Below are positions 8,805 through 17,484 of a DNA stretch of 64,000 nucleotides, piece by piece. This DNA comes from Paraglaciecola sp. (GTDB lineage: Bacteria > Pseudomonadota > Gammaproteobacteria > Enterobacterales > Alteromonadaceae): NCBI GenBank assembly GCA_009993955.1, contig JAACSL010000017.1, forward strand, positions 1 through 64,000, read 5' to 3'. How positions within the stretch are numbered: the first letter of the stretch is position 1; the number at the start of each line of letters is the position of its first letter. A program made the translations under genes and the position numbers. Under the pieces are notes generated by a model, which worked only from the letters and a program-made list of their open reading frames with translations, was not told the DNA's origin and made no database searches.

Positions 8805-8899
8805 GTATGTATTTGACCAACATTTTTAGCTAATTACTTGTTCTATTGGCTATTATGCTTTTTACTACGCCCTTCTTCACTTTAGCTATTTTTTTGGAC

Positions 8900-10315
8900 A
8901 TGCCGGTTGCAAATGTGTCAACACCTGAAGTAGTCACTAATCGTCGTAGCGCAAGACGACATTGGTTGCGTGGCACATTACGGCATTCACAACAAGAAGC
9001 GCTGGCTTCGTCTGCTATGACCGCCACCAGCGACAATTTTTTTAATGCCTTCGCCATTTTTTTACAAGCCAGTATGAGCCAATTAGGCGTACTCACTGGA
9101 TTCCCGCAATTATTTGGCGCACTGATGCAATTTATCTCAGTGTCACTGGGCAATTGGTTTTGTCGGAAAAACATCATCGTTGTTGGCGCGATAGTGCAGT
9201 CAATTGGCTTACTGGCTATGTCAATTTTAAGCATTGCGCGGCCAGCGTCTGCGGTATGGATTTTTATTGGTCTAGCCATGTTTCACCATGGTTTACTCAA
9301 TCTTATTCAACCGCATTGGCGTGCTTGGATGGGCAGTATTGTACCACCTCGGCGCCGAGGTACTTTTTTTGCGGCGAGAACACGCATCACCATGCTGGCC
9401 TCATTGTGTGTATTTTTGGCCGGAGGCGCATTACTCACTGCGAGTAACTATGTTGAATTAGCGTGGTTGGGCTTTGCATTGCTGTTTTTCCTAGCAGCCA
9501 TTGGCAGAATGAGTTCAGCGTGGTTATTCACCAAAATGCATGACCCGCAGATCCACACACAAACAAAAGTATCCTCTGATACATGGCGACGTTTGCGAGA
9601 AGCGTGGCAAGAGCCAGTATTTAAACAATACAGTTTGTTAGTGGCAAGCATGCAAGCCATGGTCGCCATTTCTGCACCATTTTTTGCCGTTTATATGCTC
9701 AACGAATTGCACTTTAGTTACTTTGAATTTGTACTTTCAGGTGTTGCATCCATCGCCACCCAATTTATTACCTTAAAATTCTGGGGCAAATTTAGTGATA
9801 AGTTTGGCAATCGTATGGTGATGATGATCACCTGCGGGATGATCCCAGTTGTGCCTCTGCTGTGGTTATTTTCTGGTGACTTTGTTTATATCTTGGTTAT
9901 ACAAGCGATATCTGGACTGTGTTGGAGTGGATTTACCTTGAGTACCACCAATTACCTTTATGATATCCGCCCTCACCATGCCGATTTCGCTACCTATGCT
10001 GCTATGCAAGCCGGGGTTAGTGCGATTTTAGTGTTTATTGGCTCATTATTTGGTGGGCTGATTGCTTCGTACGCTGAACTATTTGTGCAGTTCACTGGCC
10101 TAGATAACTGGCTCAACAGTGCGATATTTTTAGTTTTTCTCGCATCATGCTGCGGCAGATTTGTGGTCTTTATGTACTTCATCCCTCGTTTGCAAGAACC
10201 CACTCTGCGCCAAAGACCGCTAAAGTTGGATTTGATTTTGCGCATATCGCGTTTCAACGCCATTTCAGGGGTTAATTTAGATTGGTTAACGGTAAGCAAA
10301 AAAACCAAAAAATAA
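8900..10315 (+). CDS. MFS transporter of unknown substrate
   Basis: About 471 residues with roughly twelve hydrophobic helices and a cytoplasmic central linker, the layout of a major facilitator. There is an MFS-like loop motif after the second helix (CRKNIIVVGA) and another after the eighth (DKFGNRMVMM). I start at ATG 8900; in-frame TTG 8846 and ATG 8855 lie upstream but none has a good binding site, so the start is uncertain. The N-terminal segment RRHWLRGTLRHSQQEALASS precedes the first helix. Substrate cannot be read from sequence. It stands alone between two terminators and is convergent with the enolase-family gene; being next to the catabolic set, sugar-acid uptake is possible but unproven. 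Confidence 0.8.
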   Translation: MPVANVSTPEVVTNRRSARRHWLRGTLRHSQQEALASSAMTATSDNFFNAFAIFLQASMSQLGVLTGFPQLFGALMQFISVSLGNWFCRKNIIVVGAIVQSIGLLAMSILSIARPASAVWIFIGLAMFHHGLLNLIQPHWRAWMGSIVPPRRRGTFFAARTRITMLASLCVFLAGGALLTASNYVELAWLGFALLFFLAAIGRMSSAWLFTKMHDPQIHTQTKVSSDTWRRLREAWQEPVFKQYSLLVASMQAMVAISAPFFAVYMLNELHFSYFEFVLSGVASIATQFITLKFWGKFSDKFGNRMVMMITCGMIPVVPLLWLFSGDFVYILVIQAISGLCWSGFTLSTTNYLYDIRPHHADFATYAAMQAGVSAILVFIGSLFGGLIASYAELFVQFTGLDNWLNSAIFLVFLASCCGRFVVFMYFIPRLQEPTLRQRPLKLDLILRISRFNAISGVNLDWLTVSKKTKK

Positions 10316-10341
10316 GGGAGGCTAGCGCCTCCCTTATTTTT
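10311..10341. terminator. Bidirectional terminator between MFS and enolase-family genes
   Basis: A 12-base perfect stem AATAAGGGAGGC (10311-10322) / GCCTCCCTTATT (10327-10338) with loop TAGC. T-rich on both strands. The stop codon of the MFS gene lies inside the stem. It serves the convergent gene ending at 10352 as well. Confidence 0.9.
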
Positions 10342-10351
10342 ATTAAACGGT

Positions 10352-11527
10352 TTATTTCACTTCCATGTGCGGTGAGCGGTACACCACTTTGTCATTTAAA
10401 TCGATACCAATACCAGGCACTTCGGTCACTTCAAAAAAACCATTCACTGGCTGAGGATCCTGTATACACAACTCCCGATTCCAATCTTTAATGGCATAGG
10501 TGTGATGTTCATGGATTAAGAAATTGGGGATAGCCGTTTCTAAATGCAAACTGGCCGCAGTAGCCACAGGCCCGCCACACACATGGGCTTGAATACGCAC
10601 GTCATACACATCAGCATAATCACACACCTTTTTTGTTTCGGTAAAGCCACCGCACAAACCAATATCGGGTTGCAATACGTCTATCGACTGGTCTTCCATA
10701 TAAGGTCTGATACCCCAGCGATTATACAAACGTTCCCCTCCGGCGATGGGCACATTGACTCTTTTTGCCACCTTGTCATGAATTTTGGAATTCAGATAGT
10801 TCACTGGCTCTTCATAAAACAAACAGCCAATATCCTCAATCATTTCGCCTAATTGAATGGCCGAAGCGGTGCCCGCCAAAGCATGGCACTCAAAGATAAT
10901 ATCCACATCATCACCCACCGCATCACGGATTGCCTGCAAACGAGCACGAAACAATTTTAATTCTGGCTGAGTAAATAACTTAGTTCGATCAAAATGCCCT
11001 ACGCCTTCCTTGTCGTACACTATCGGATCAACTTTTACGGCGTCATAGCCTTGAGCAATAGCTTTCTCTGCAGCTTTAGCATAGTCAACAGGGTTGTTGA
11101 GGCGATTCACTTCAGTATCCCAATCAAACTGTAATTGGCTGGCATAGGTACGCAGCTTGCCATTGGTTTTACCCCCTAACAACTGATAAACCGGCACACC
11201 TAGGGCTTTGCCACGGATATCCCATAGGGCCGTATCTATCGCACTCATGGCTGCGTAAATTATCGGTCCACCGCCTAAACCCCAGAAGCTCTCACGCAAC
11301 ATGCGACTCCACAAGGCCTCAGTACGAAACGGATCCCAGCCTATAAGCATGGCCTCAGCAATTTCTTTTATCATGTGCGCCGCCGCACTATGACCGAGAT
11401 CATAGGCAAGACCGGCTTCTCCTACTCCACTGATGCCCTCATCGGTATGAATGCGCACAAACACGGGATTCCACACCGTCCGTTTTGGACAATGAATGTC
11501 AAATATTTCAACACGCGTTATTTTCAT
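10352..11527 (-). CDS. Enolase-superfamily acid-sugar dehydratase-like protein
   Basis: A 391-residue mandelate racemase/muconate lactonizing family member. Metal ligands are E213 (IIFECH), E239 (YEEP) and E265 (GGERL), spaced 26 and 26. H215 sits two residues after the first ligand and H315 fifty after the last. This is exactly the geometry of D-galactonate and D-mannonate dehydratases (DgoD/ManD), which dehydrate sugar acids to 2-keto-3-deoxy acids in the cytoplasm. The first ligand is Glu where those enzymes have Asp. The N-terminal capping domain is about 1-125. It is first in downstream order of a minus-strand run with a class II aldolase and a PhyH oxygenase; a sugar-acid or related route is inferred. 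Substrate unknown. Confidence 0.85.
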   Translation of the reverse strand: MKITRVEIFDIHCPKRTVWNPVFVRIHTDEGISGVGEAGLAYDLGHSAAAHMIKEIAEAMLIGWDPFRTEALWSRMLRESFWGLGGGPIIYAAMSAIDTALWDIRGKALGVPVYQLLGGKTNGKLRTYASQLQFDWDTEVNRLNNPVDYAKAAEKAIAQGYDAVKVDPIVYDKEGVGHFDRTKLFTQPELKLFRARLQAIRDAVGDDVDIIFECHALAGTASAIQLGEMIEDIGCLFYEEPVNYLNSKIHDKVAKRVNVPIAGGERLYNRWGIRPYMEDQSIDVLQPDIGLCGGFTETKKVCDYADVYDVRIQAHVCGGPVATAASLHLETAIPNFLIHEHHTYAIKDWNRELCIQDPQPVNGFFEVTEVPGIGIDLNDKVVYRSPHMEVK

Positions 11528-11597
11528 TAATTTTCCTGAGTCAACACTGTTTATTAGTTATTGGGGAACACTAGGCGTTTTACAAAAGAACAACTTG

Positions 11598-12374
11598 CTA
11601 CTCACAAAATCCAGGATCCAATTGATAGGCTCGACGCAACATCGCCGGCCAAGCTTTCTGACCGCCACTTACGCCGCTGTGCACCACATTTGCCTGCTTA
11701 TGTATATCGTCCACAATATGCTGTGGTATAGCCATGACGGCCTTCCCTGTTTGCATTAATTCCATTTGAATTTCACAGGCTCGTTGTAAATCATAAAAGC
11801 GCATAAACGCATCACCAATACTTGGTCCAACAGTCAATCCACCATGATTGTGCAGCAACATGTGATTATTCTGGCCTAAGTCACTTTGTAAACGTGTTTT
11901 TTCATCTGCATTAACGGCGAGTCCTTCATAACCGTGATAACTCAACGATGGCAGTGAAAATAACGCGTATTGACTCCAAGCTTGTAAGCCGCCTTCTACC
12001 GTTGCTACACATATCGTTGCTTTGGTGTGCAAATGCATCACACATTGCACGTCATGACGCACTGCATGAATGGCGCTATGGATAGTAAAGCCAGCAGGAT
12101 TAATCTGATATGGCGAACCGTCTAAGACAGTCCCTGCCAAATTAACTTTCACTAAGTTTGAAGCCGTCACTTCTTCAAAACGTAAACCAAAAGCATTAAT
12201 GAGATAGTCATCTGTCCCAGCGACACGGGCAGAAATGTGGGTGTAAATTAAGTCTCCCCAGCCTAGATCAGCCACAAGCCGATAACACGCGGCCAAATCA
12301 ACCCGCGTCTGCCACTCAGCTTGTGATACTTTGTCTTTGAGGTTTAACTTAGTTAAAACGAAGGGTTTGTCCAT
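11598..12374 (-). CDS. Class II aldolase/adducin family protein
   Basis: 258 residues from ATG 12374, which has AGG five bases upstream; a GTG two codons earlier is possible. Zinc ligands of the class II aldolase fold are visible: H116 and H118 (HLH) and H179 (HNHGG), along with YTHISARV near 47 and the phrase NPAGFTIHSAIH near 94. The family includes fuculose- and rhamnulose-phosphate aldolases, ribulose-5-P epimerases and decarboxylases, so the reaction cannot be fixed. It closely resembles the adducin-like group found in many marine proteobacteria. Same strand as the enolase-family gene, about 70 bases upstream of it, consistent with one operon. Confidence 0.85.
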   Translation of the reverse strand: MDKPFVLTKLNLKDKVSQAEWQTRVDLAACYRLVADLGWGDLIYTHISARVAGTDDYLINAFGLRFEEVTASNLVKVNLAGTVLDGSPYQINPAGFTIHSAIHAVRHDVQCVMHLHTKATICVATVEGGLQAWSQYALFSLPSLSYHGYEGLAVNADEKTRLQSDLGQNNHMLLHNHGGLTVGPSIGDAFMRFYDLQRACEIQMELMQTGKAVMAIPQHIVDDIHKQANVVHSGVSGGQKAWPAMLRRAYQLDPGFCE

Positions 12375-12530
12375 CCTCACCTACTCTTGTACAGCTAAAT
12401 GTGGCTATCAGTCTACATGAAATATGCGGCGTCGCCAGAGGCAGACAAACGCCAATATAGAGACCAAACCTGATAAAAATCTTGTTATTCCATGGGCGCT
12501 AAACCGAGTTCACCTTTGCATGTCGTCAAT

Positions 12531-13358
12531 TTACAGCGGACTTGGTTTGGCCTGTAACCAATTTTCGCGGGCATAAACACTGCTTGCACAGGTCATATGC
12601 AAAGTAAACGCATGTCTCGATTTATGCGATAAATTGGGGGCGCTAAAATGAGGAAGCAAGCCATTAAACACAATAAGCGTGCCGCGTTTGACCTCTAAAG
12701 GTAAAGCCTGTTCATCTGCTGGCCATGGCCTTGTGTCTAATTGCACAAGTTCAGTGCTGTCATCTTGATAGCGCTTAAATTGTTCCTTTAAGGGATACGT
12801 TTGGCCACTGTCATCAATTTGAATACAGCCGTTTTCTATCGTGGCATCTTCCAATGCAAACCAAAAGGTCAGCACTGTGATGGGGTCGGTGTAAAAATAA
12901 CTGGCATCCTGATGCCAACGGATCACACCACCAATTTTAGGTTGTTTGAAAATGTACATAGACTGATGAATTTGAGGGCGGAGCAAACCTAAGTCCCTCG
13001 CGAGTTGACTTATCGTAGCGCTGTGGCTGAAGTCACGAAAAACAGGGTTGAGGGTATGCAATGCATGACCAATTTTATTGATACTAAGCGCCTTATGTTG
13101 TTTTAACTGGCCGTTACTCGCAAACGCATCCTCTTCAAAAAAACAGCGGATTTTATCCCCAGAACTCAGAAAGTAGTCATCTCTACTCTTACTTTGGTCT
13201 TGAGTTGAAAACACAGCGCGAGTGGAATTGGCGTCAAATTCATCCACTATTGTTGCCGCCTCATCCTGCAAAGCTTGCATGCTATCAGTAGAAAAAAGGT
13301 CGGCCAGGACGACATAACCTTTGTCTTGGAATTGTCTAACTTGTTCTTGGTTTAACAT
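12531..13358 (-). CDS. Phytanoyl-CoA dioxygenase (PhyH) family protein
   Basis: 275 residues with the non-haem iron facial triad of PhyH oxygenases: H149-x-D151 (WHQDA) and H237 (LLPHFSA), and R248 as the likely 2-oxoglutarate-binding arginine. The family hydroxylates unactivated carbons of small molecules using Fe(II) and 2-oxoglutarate. Overall layout (N-terminal QVRQFQDKGYVVL, then the jelly-roll core) is typical. It is the most upstream gene of the minus-strand run with the aldolase and enolase-family genes, separated by about 150 bases, so co-transcription is possible. Substrate is unknown. Confidence 0.85.
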   Translation of the reverse strand: MLNQEQVRQFQDKGYVVLADLFSTDSMQALQDEAATIVDEFDANSTRAVFSTQDQSKSRDDYFLSSGDKIRCFFEEDAFASNGQLKQHKALSINKIGHALHTLNPVFRDFSHSATISQLARDLGLLRPQIHQSMYIFKQPKIGGVIRWHQDASYFYTDPITVLTFWFALEDATIENGCIQIDDSGQTYPLKEQFKRYQDDSTELVQLDTRPWPADEQALPLEVKRGTLIVFNGLLPHFSAPNLSHKSRHAFTLHMTCASSVYARENWLQAKPSPL

Positions 13359-13793
13359 CTGAAAGGTACTGCTCCCATGAATGCGACGAGTGCTGATTAT
13401 TCGATTAACAACTTAATATTTTGCTGATGATTTATCAATGGCTGAGAAACAACGCTGGTTCCACAGAATCATGCGCCTGTTTATTGACCAGTTAAGCGTT
13501 ATTGTAGTGTCGCTGGTTGTTAAATTTAATCTTTCTGCGTGAATTTATGCTAATCAAAATTGCTGAGCCAAGCGAATTTGATTTTTAATGACTAAGTAAT
13601 CTCACTAAAAATTTACTTATTTGACTAAGTCTGACGGTATTTAACCCAACAAATTAATAGATATTTTTACTATTTCTCATATTTTTCAATGTGTTAAATT
13701 ATTGGCACAATGTCTGCTGTTGGTTATCGCCTTACATGCAAGACACAAAGTGTCTGCATGCTGAATTAATAATGAGTTGAAATTAGGACGTAT
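13359..13793. other. Gene-free divergent region upstream of the VNG-repeat lipoprotein
   Basis: A 435-base AT-rich interval between two divergent genes. No ORF of note. It holds one strong imperfect palindrome (13735-13760, listed separately). Upstream of that, TTGGCA near 13712 may be a -35 element without a convincing partner. Confidence 0.5.
13735..13760 (+). promoter_or_regulatory. Inverted repeat in the leader of the VNG-repeat lipoprotein gene
   Basis: CATGCAAGACAC and GTGTCTGCATG form an 11-base-pair stem with one bulged A and the loop AAA. It ends 33 bases before the ATG. With no T run it is not a terminator; it is either an operator or an mRNA hairpin. Confidence 0.5.
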
Positions 13794-14468
13794 ATGAAAC
13801 TTTCTCCCTTGGCTTTACCTATTTTTATTTTGGTCAGTACCCTTGGTTTATCTGGCTGTATCATTCATGTCGGTGGTAATAATCATGTTAGTGATGATGA
13901 AGATTTGAACCGAGTATTTGGTGACATCGAAGTATCAGCTTATCGCCACGTTGATGACGTTTCTAGCGTGAATGGCAATATTGAATTGCAACATGAAGTA
14001 TCAGCCGAGGATGTTGAGACAGTCAATGGCAACATCGATCTTGGCCAGCAAGTGAGTCTCACTTCGTTGTCTACCGTAAATGGTGAGATTACCGCAGAGG
14101 CAGGCTTGCGTGTATCTCAAGATGTCAGCACCGTTAATGGTGATATTAGCTTGACCAAGGACAGTCAAGTCCAGCAAGGTATTTCTAGCGTCAATGGTGA
14201 TGTCTTATTAAACAATGTCACAGTGGGCAAGGATGTAGAAACCGTCAATGGTGACATCACGCTATCATCAGGCAGTCTAGTGGAGGGAGATATCATTTTT
14301 CGCAGTAATGACGACAACCGTTGGCAAAATTCTAAACAGCTACCCACCCTTAAAATTGATACAAGCTCCAGCGTAGCAGGCAAAATTATTTTACAGCGAA
14401 ACGTTATTCTTGAAATTGACAATGCCGAGTTACTCAGCAAAGTTGAACGCCAATATAGTCAAAAGTAA
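13794..14468 (+). CDS. Lipoprotein made of VNG repeats (predicted beta-solenoid)
   Basis: 224 residues with a lipoprotein signal (lipobox L19-S-G-C22). A repeat of 18-19 residues with core VNG-[DNE]-I/V follows: VNG at 59, 77, 95, 114, 133 and 151, preceded by a degenerate VFG at 41. That gives six clear copies plus one worn copy at perfectly regular spacing, strongly suggesting a beta-helix in which each repeat is one coil. It resembles DUF4097/bactofilin-like solenoid proteins, but I do not recognise a characterised family. Residue 23 after the Cys is Ile, so an outer-membrane anchor is likely. AGGACG upstream serves as binding site. Function unknown; a scaffold or surface-spacing role is conceivable. 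Confidence 0.8.
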   Translation: MKLSPLALPIFILVSTLGLSGCIIHVGGNNHVSDDEDLNRVFGDIEVSAYRHVDDVSSVNGNIELQHEVSAEDVETVNGNIDLGQQVSLTSLSTVNGEITAEAGLRVSQDVSTVNGDISLTKDSQVQQGISSVNGDVLLNNVTVGKDVETVNGDITLSSGSLVEGDIIFRSNDDNRWQNSKQLPTLKIDTSSSVAGKIILQRNVILEIDNAELLSKVERQYSQK

Positions 14469-14483
14469 CCCTAATAATTTTTT

Positions 14484-15212
14484 CTAAGTCCCCTGAATAC
14501 GCCGCGCATAAAGTTCGGCGTAATACGGTTTGACCTCTGCATAGACGTGTTGTTGTTGTGTATCGAGTGTGACTGATTTGGCAACATAAGGGGCAAAGCC
14601 GGTTGAGGCTTTAACACTCGCATACCAATGTGGATGCCACACACCATCGGAGCTGCGTGTGCCAGGTGGCCAAGCGAGCATGTTTGCGTGGAATGGAATA
14701 GCTATTTTTTTGCAAAGCGCCTTTAAAATAGGCTCTGGATTTTGCAACACATCATTGGCATCCACAATAGGAAGCGCTTGCCCAGTTAATGCATGCACCT
14801 GCTGATAAATCTGCCACTGACGAATTATGCCAATATCGTGGGCGCTGCAAACCCCGCGGCTTTGTGTGTAGGATGCGATCACTTCTGCCGGATTGCGAAT
14901 TAAAAAACAGTTGATGAGCCCCACCGTCCAACTGAGATCCTCATCTGCCCCAAGGTGGTGGGTCATGTGTTTTTGGTATTGAATGGTGGCCGCCCCGCCA
15001 GTTTCTGTCAGTTGTTTCACCACCTTATTGTAATCGTGACTTTGACTGGCCAATATTTCTTCTGCCATGGGATGAGGGCTACCACTTTGCCGTAAGTAAT
15101 AGGCATAAAACGGTTCATCCACTACTTCTGTATCAGGTCGGTTTTCAAAACTACGCATCATGGCCGTAGATATGTTGCGTGGACCAGACCACATGGCTAT
15201 TTTTAAGGGCAT
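14484..15212 (-). CDS. Sulfotransferase-like P-loop protein paired with an aminotransferase
   Basis: About 242 residues from ATG 15212, which follows the aminotransferase stop by one base (TAAGATG). A TTG at 15227 inside that gene is less likely. WSGPRNIST at about 8-16 is the 5'-phosphosulfate-binding type P-loop of sulfotransferases; FLIRNPAEVIASY near 105 corresponds to the 3'-phosphate-binding motif. From memory of the family, plants and some fungi carry proteins in which this domain is fused to a class IV aminotransferase like the one encoded just upstream, so the two bacterial genes probably act together. The substrate is unknown and the sulfotransferase activity is only predicted. Confidence 0.75.
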   Translation of the reverse strand: MPLKIAMWSGPRNISTAMMRSFENRPDTEVVDEPFYAYYLRQSGSPHPMAEEILASQSHDYNKVVKQLTETGGAATIQYQKHMTHHLGADEDLSWTVGLINCFLIRNPAEVIASYTQSRGVCSAHDIGIIRQWQIYQQVHALTGQALPIVDANDVLQNPEPILKALCKKIAIPFHANMLAWPPGTRSSDGVWHPHWYASVKASTGFAPYVAKSVTLDTQQQHVYAEVKPYYAELYARRIQGT

Positions 15213-15213
15213 C

Positions 15214-16122
15214 TTATTGTTGTTCAATCAGTTGAATATAAAGCGTTTGTAAGCGCAGCAACAACGAAGCTTGGGTTGTGGTGTTGCCAATTCTGCGCCC
15301 GTCTATCTGGGTCACCGCGGTTAAGCCGGCAAATGTACCGGTTATAAAAGCCTCGTCGGCGGCATAAACATCGGCTAAAGAAAAGTTTTTTTCATACACC
15401 TTTATATTATGCTGTTTGCACAAGTTGATCACATTGCGCCGTGTTATCCCGTCTAAGCAGAAATCCCCTGTGGAGGTCCACACCTCATCACCACGAATAA
15501 TAAAAAAGTGGGTGGAGTTGCATGTGGCCACAAAACCATGGGGATCTAACATTAATGCTTCGTCTACTCCAGCCTTGGCCGCCTGAATACACGCAAATAT
15601 GCAGTTAAGTTTTGAATGGGTATTTAATTTTGGATCTTGTACATCCGGATAGCCGCGGCGCACATGACTGGTAAACAGCGTCACACCTTGACGGTTGTCA
15701 ATTTTCACCGGGGTTTTGTGCTCAGCGATGATAACAATGGTGGCGGCGCTGATCGTGGCCCTTGGATCTTGGTAAGGTGTGGCTTTTTCCCCTCTGGTTA
15801 CCATTAAACGAATATGCACCCCGTCATGCATGTCATTGGCTGCGCAGGTTTCCATTATTCTTTGTACTAAAGCTTCTGGTGTTACACCAATGTCCATATC
15901 AAGGGCTTTCGCCCCATCAAACAGCCGTTTCATATGCTGATCAATGAACGCTAAACGGCCATGATGCAGTCGGATGCCTTCCCACACACCGTCGCCTAAG
16001 ATGAACCCGCTATCAAACACAGAGATTTTGGCATCACGACGAGGAAATAATGCGCCATTAATGTTGATTAAGATCTCTTGGTTACGTGGATCAGGTTGAT
16101 ATTGGTGCGTGCCACTCTTCAT
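15214..16122 (-). CDS. Class IV (branched-chain/D-amino acid type) aminotransferase
   Basis: 302 residues of the PLP-dependent fold-type IV family, which includes IlvE, D-amino acid transaminase and aminodeoxychorismate lyase. Visible: SGFILGDGVWEGIRLHHG near 38-55, the PLP lysine most likely K165 in QDPKLNTHS, EALMLDPHGFVATCNSTHFF near 190-215 and the phosphate-binding region ITRRNVI and GTFAGLTAVTQID. The gene overlaps or abuts the sulfotransferase-like gene downstream and is translationally coupled to it. Sequence alone does not tell IlvE from the D-amino acid branch, but the partner gene suggests a special route rather than bulk branched-chain synthesis. Confidence 0.85.
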   Translation of the reverse strand: MKSGTHQYQPDPRNQEILININGALFPRRDAKISVFDSGFILGDGVWEGIRLHHGRLAFIDQHMKRLFDGAKALDMDIGVTPEALVQRIMETCAANDMHDGVHIRLMVTRGEKATPYQDPRATISAATIVIIAEHKTPVKIDNRQGVTLFTSHVRRGYPDVQDPKLNTHSKLNCIFACIQAAKAGVDEALMLDPHGFVATCNSTHFFIIRGDEVWTSTGDFCLDGITRRNVINLCKQHNIKVYEKNFSLADVYAADEAFITGTFAGLTAVTQIDGRRIGNTTTQASLLLRLQTLYIQLIEQQ

Positions 16123-16310
16123 AACATTTACACTGCATTTTAATGATTAAACCAAAGTAGCATGTTACTCCCGTCGTGTGCCAGTCGTTGTAAACTAAAA
16201 AAGTGTAGAATTTACTCTATTATTTAGTCACTTATGTGAAATTATTGCTATCATCAGCGAAGTTAGCTTGAGTATTTTACGCACCTTATTTTTAAACGAA
16301 ATAAACACAG

Positions 16311-17477
16311 ATGGTGCAGTTTGCAACCCATTTAACAAATTTTAGGCGGTGTGTGATTAAATCAGTCATCAACCCAATTGAACAACGCATTGATAAAGAC
16401 TTATCTGATCGCGCTTTGATCGGCGTTTTTATTTATGCCGTAGTTTTCCCTCTGGTTTTTTTTCCGCTTGGACTTAATCAACTACGTCCTGAATTAAGCT
16501 GGGTGCTGGCAACATTGATGTTACTGATTAGCAGTGTGCGTCTCGTTCACTGCGTTTACTTTGATTCGTGTTATAAAAAAGATACAAAACTCTGCATGTT
16601 GCTGTTCAAATCTTTTTCCTTAGGCCACGCAATAGTGTTGAGCGCCTATTTTGCGCTTGTCATGTATGACGATTCATTGCAAAAGTTAAATACTGGCACG
16701 TTTATCGCGATGGGCGGCATATGCAGTGGTGCCATTATGGCCTTAACACCGAGAATTAAATTTGCGTTGCTTAACCTCGGCACGCTAATCATCCCATGTA
16801 TCTTTATTGCACTCTATTATAAGCAAAACTATGCCATTGCTTTTATGCTCATGGTATACGGTGTGTACATAGCCCTAATTGGGGTGAGAACTAACAAAGA
16901 GTATTTGCGTGCATTCAGTATCGAGGGAGAACTCAATCAGCAACGTCAAGAATTGGAAGAGTTAAACAAAGTTGATCCCCTCACCCATATTTTCAACCGC
17001 GGGCATTTTAACACCACCTACGACCTACTGTGGTATCAAGCCATTCGTTACAACAAACCCATATCTTTGTTGTTGATAGACATTGACCACTTTAAAAGTA
17101 TCAATGACAACTACGGGCATTTATTTGGTGACAAAGCCTTAAAACACGTTGCCCACATTATCGATCAAGCAGGGCAGCGCAAGACTGACTTAGTGTGTCG
17201 TTTTGGTGGTGAGGAATTTGCCATGTTGCTTACCGATACCGAGCTGAGTTATGCGGGAGAAATAGCCGAAAAGTTACGTGTGGCGATTCAGCAAACTGTG
17301 TTTAAAACCCAATACGTCAGTTTAAATATTACGGCGAGCATTGGCGTGGCGACGATGCTGCCGGTTCGCGGTGACAACGCCAACATGTTAATTGAAATGG
17401 CTGATGTGGCGCTGTATCAAGCCAAATCAGCGGGACGCAACAAAGTGTGCATCCACCCCAAGCGACATAAAGACTAA
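16311..17477 (+). CDS. Membrane-bound diguanylate cyclase (GGDEF)
   Basis: Makes c-di-GMP from two GTP. About 388 residues: six or so TM helices at 40-205 forming an N-terminal membrane sensor of unrecognised type, a short coiled linker (EGELNQQRQELEELNK), then a complete GGDEF domain with active-site GGEEF preceded by the inhibitory RxxD site (RKTD, five residues upstream). Both are intact, so an active, product-inhibited enzyme is expected. The ATG at 16311 has no binding site; GTG at 16353 has AGG six bases before it and may be the true start. Monocistronic; the next gene is convergent. Confidence 0.9.
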   Translation: MVQFATHLTNFRRCVIKSVINPIEQRIDKDLSDRALIGVFIYAVVFPLVFFPLGLNQLRPELSWVLATLMLLISSVRLVHCVYFDSCYKKDTKLCMLLFKSFSLGHAIVLSAYFALVMYDDSLQKLNTGTFIAMGGICSGAIMALTPRIKFALLNLGTLIIPCIFIALYYKQNYAIAFMLMVYGVYIALIGVRTNKEYLRAFSIEGELNQQRQELEELNKVDPLTHIFNRGHFNTTYDLLWYQAIRYNKPISLLLIDIDHFKSINDNYGHLFGDKALKHVAHIIDQAGQRKTDLVCRFGGEEFAMLLTDTELSYAGEIAEKLRVAIQQTVFKTQYVSLNITASIGVATMLPVRGDNANMLIEMADVALYQAKSAGRNKVCIHPKRHKD

Positions 17478-17484
17478 GTCGTAT

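Noticed and set aside
8830-9279. Minus-strand frame opposite the MFS gene
   Set aside because: No domain and no start signals; the plus-strand frame encodes clear membrane helices.
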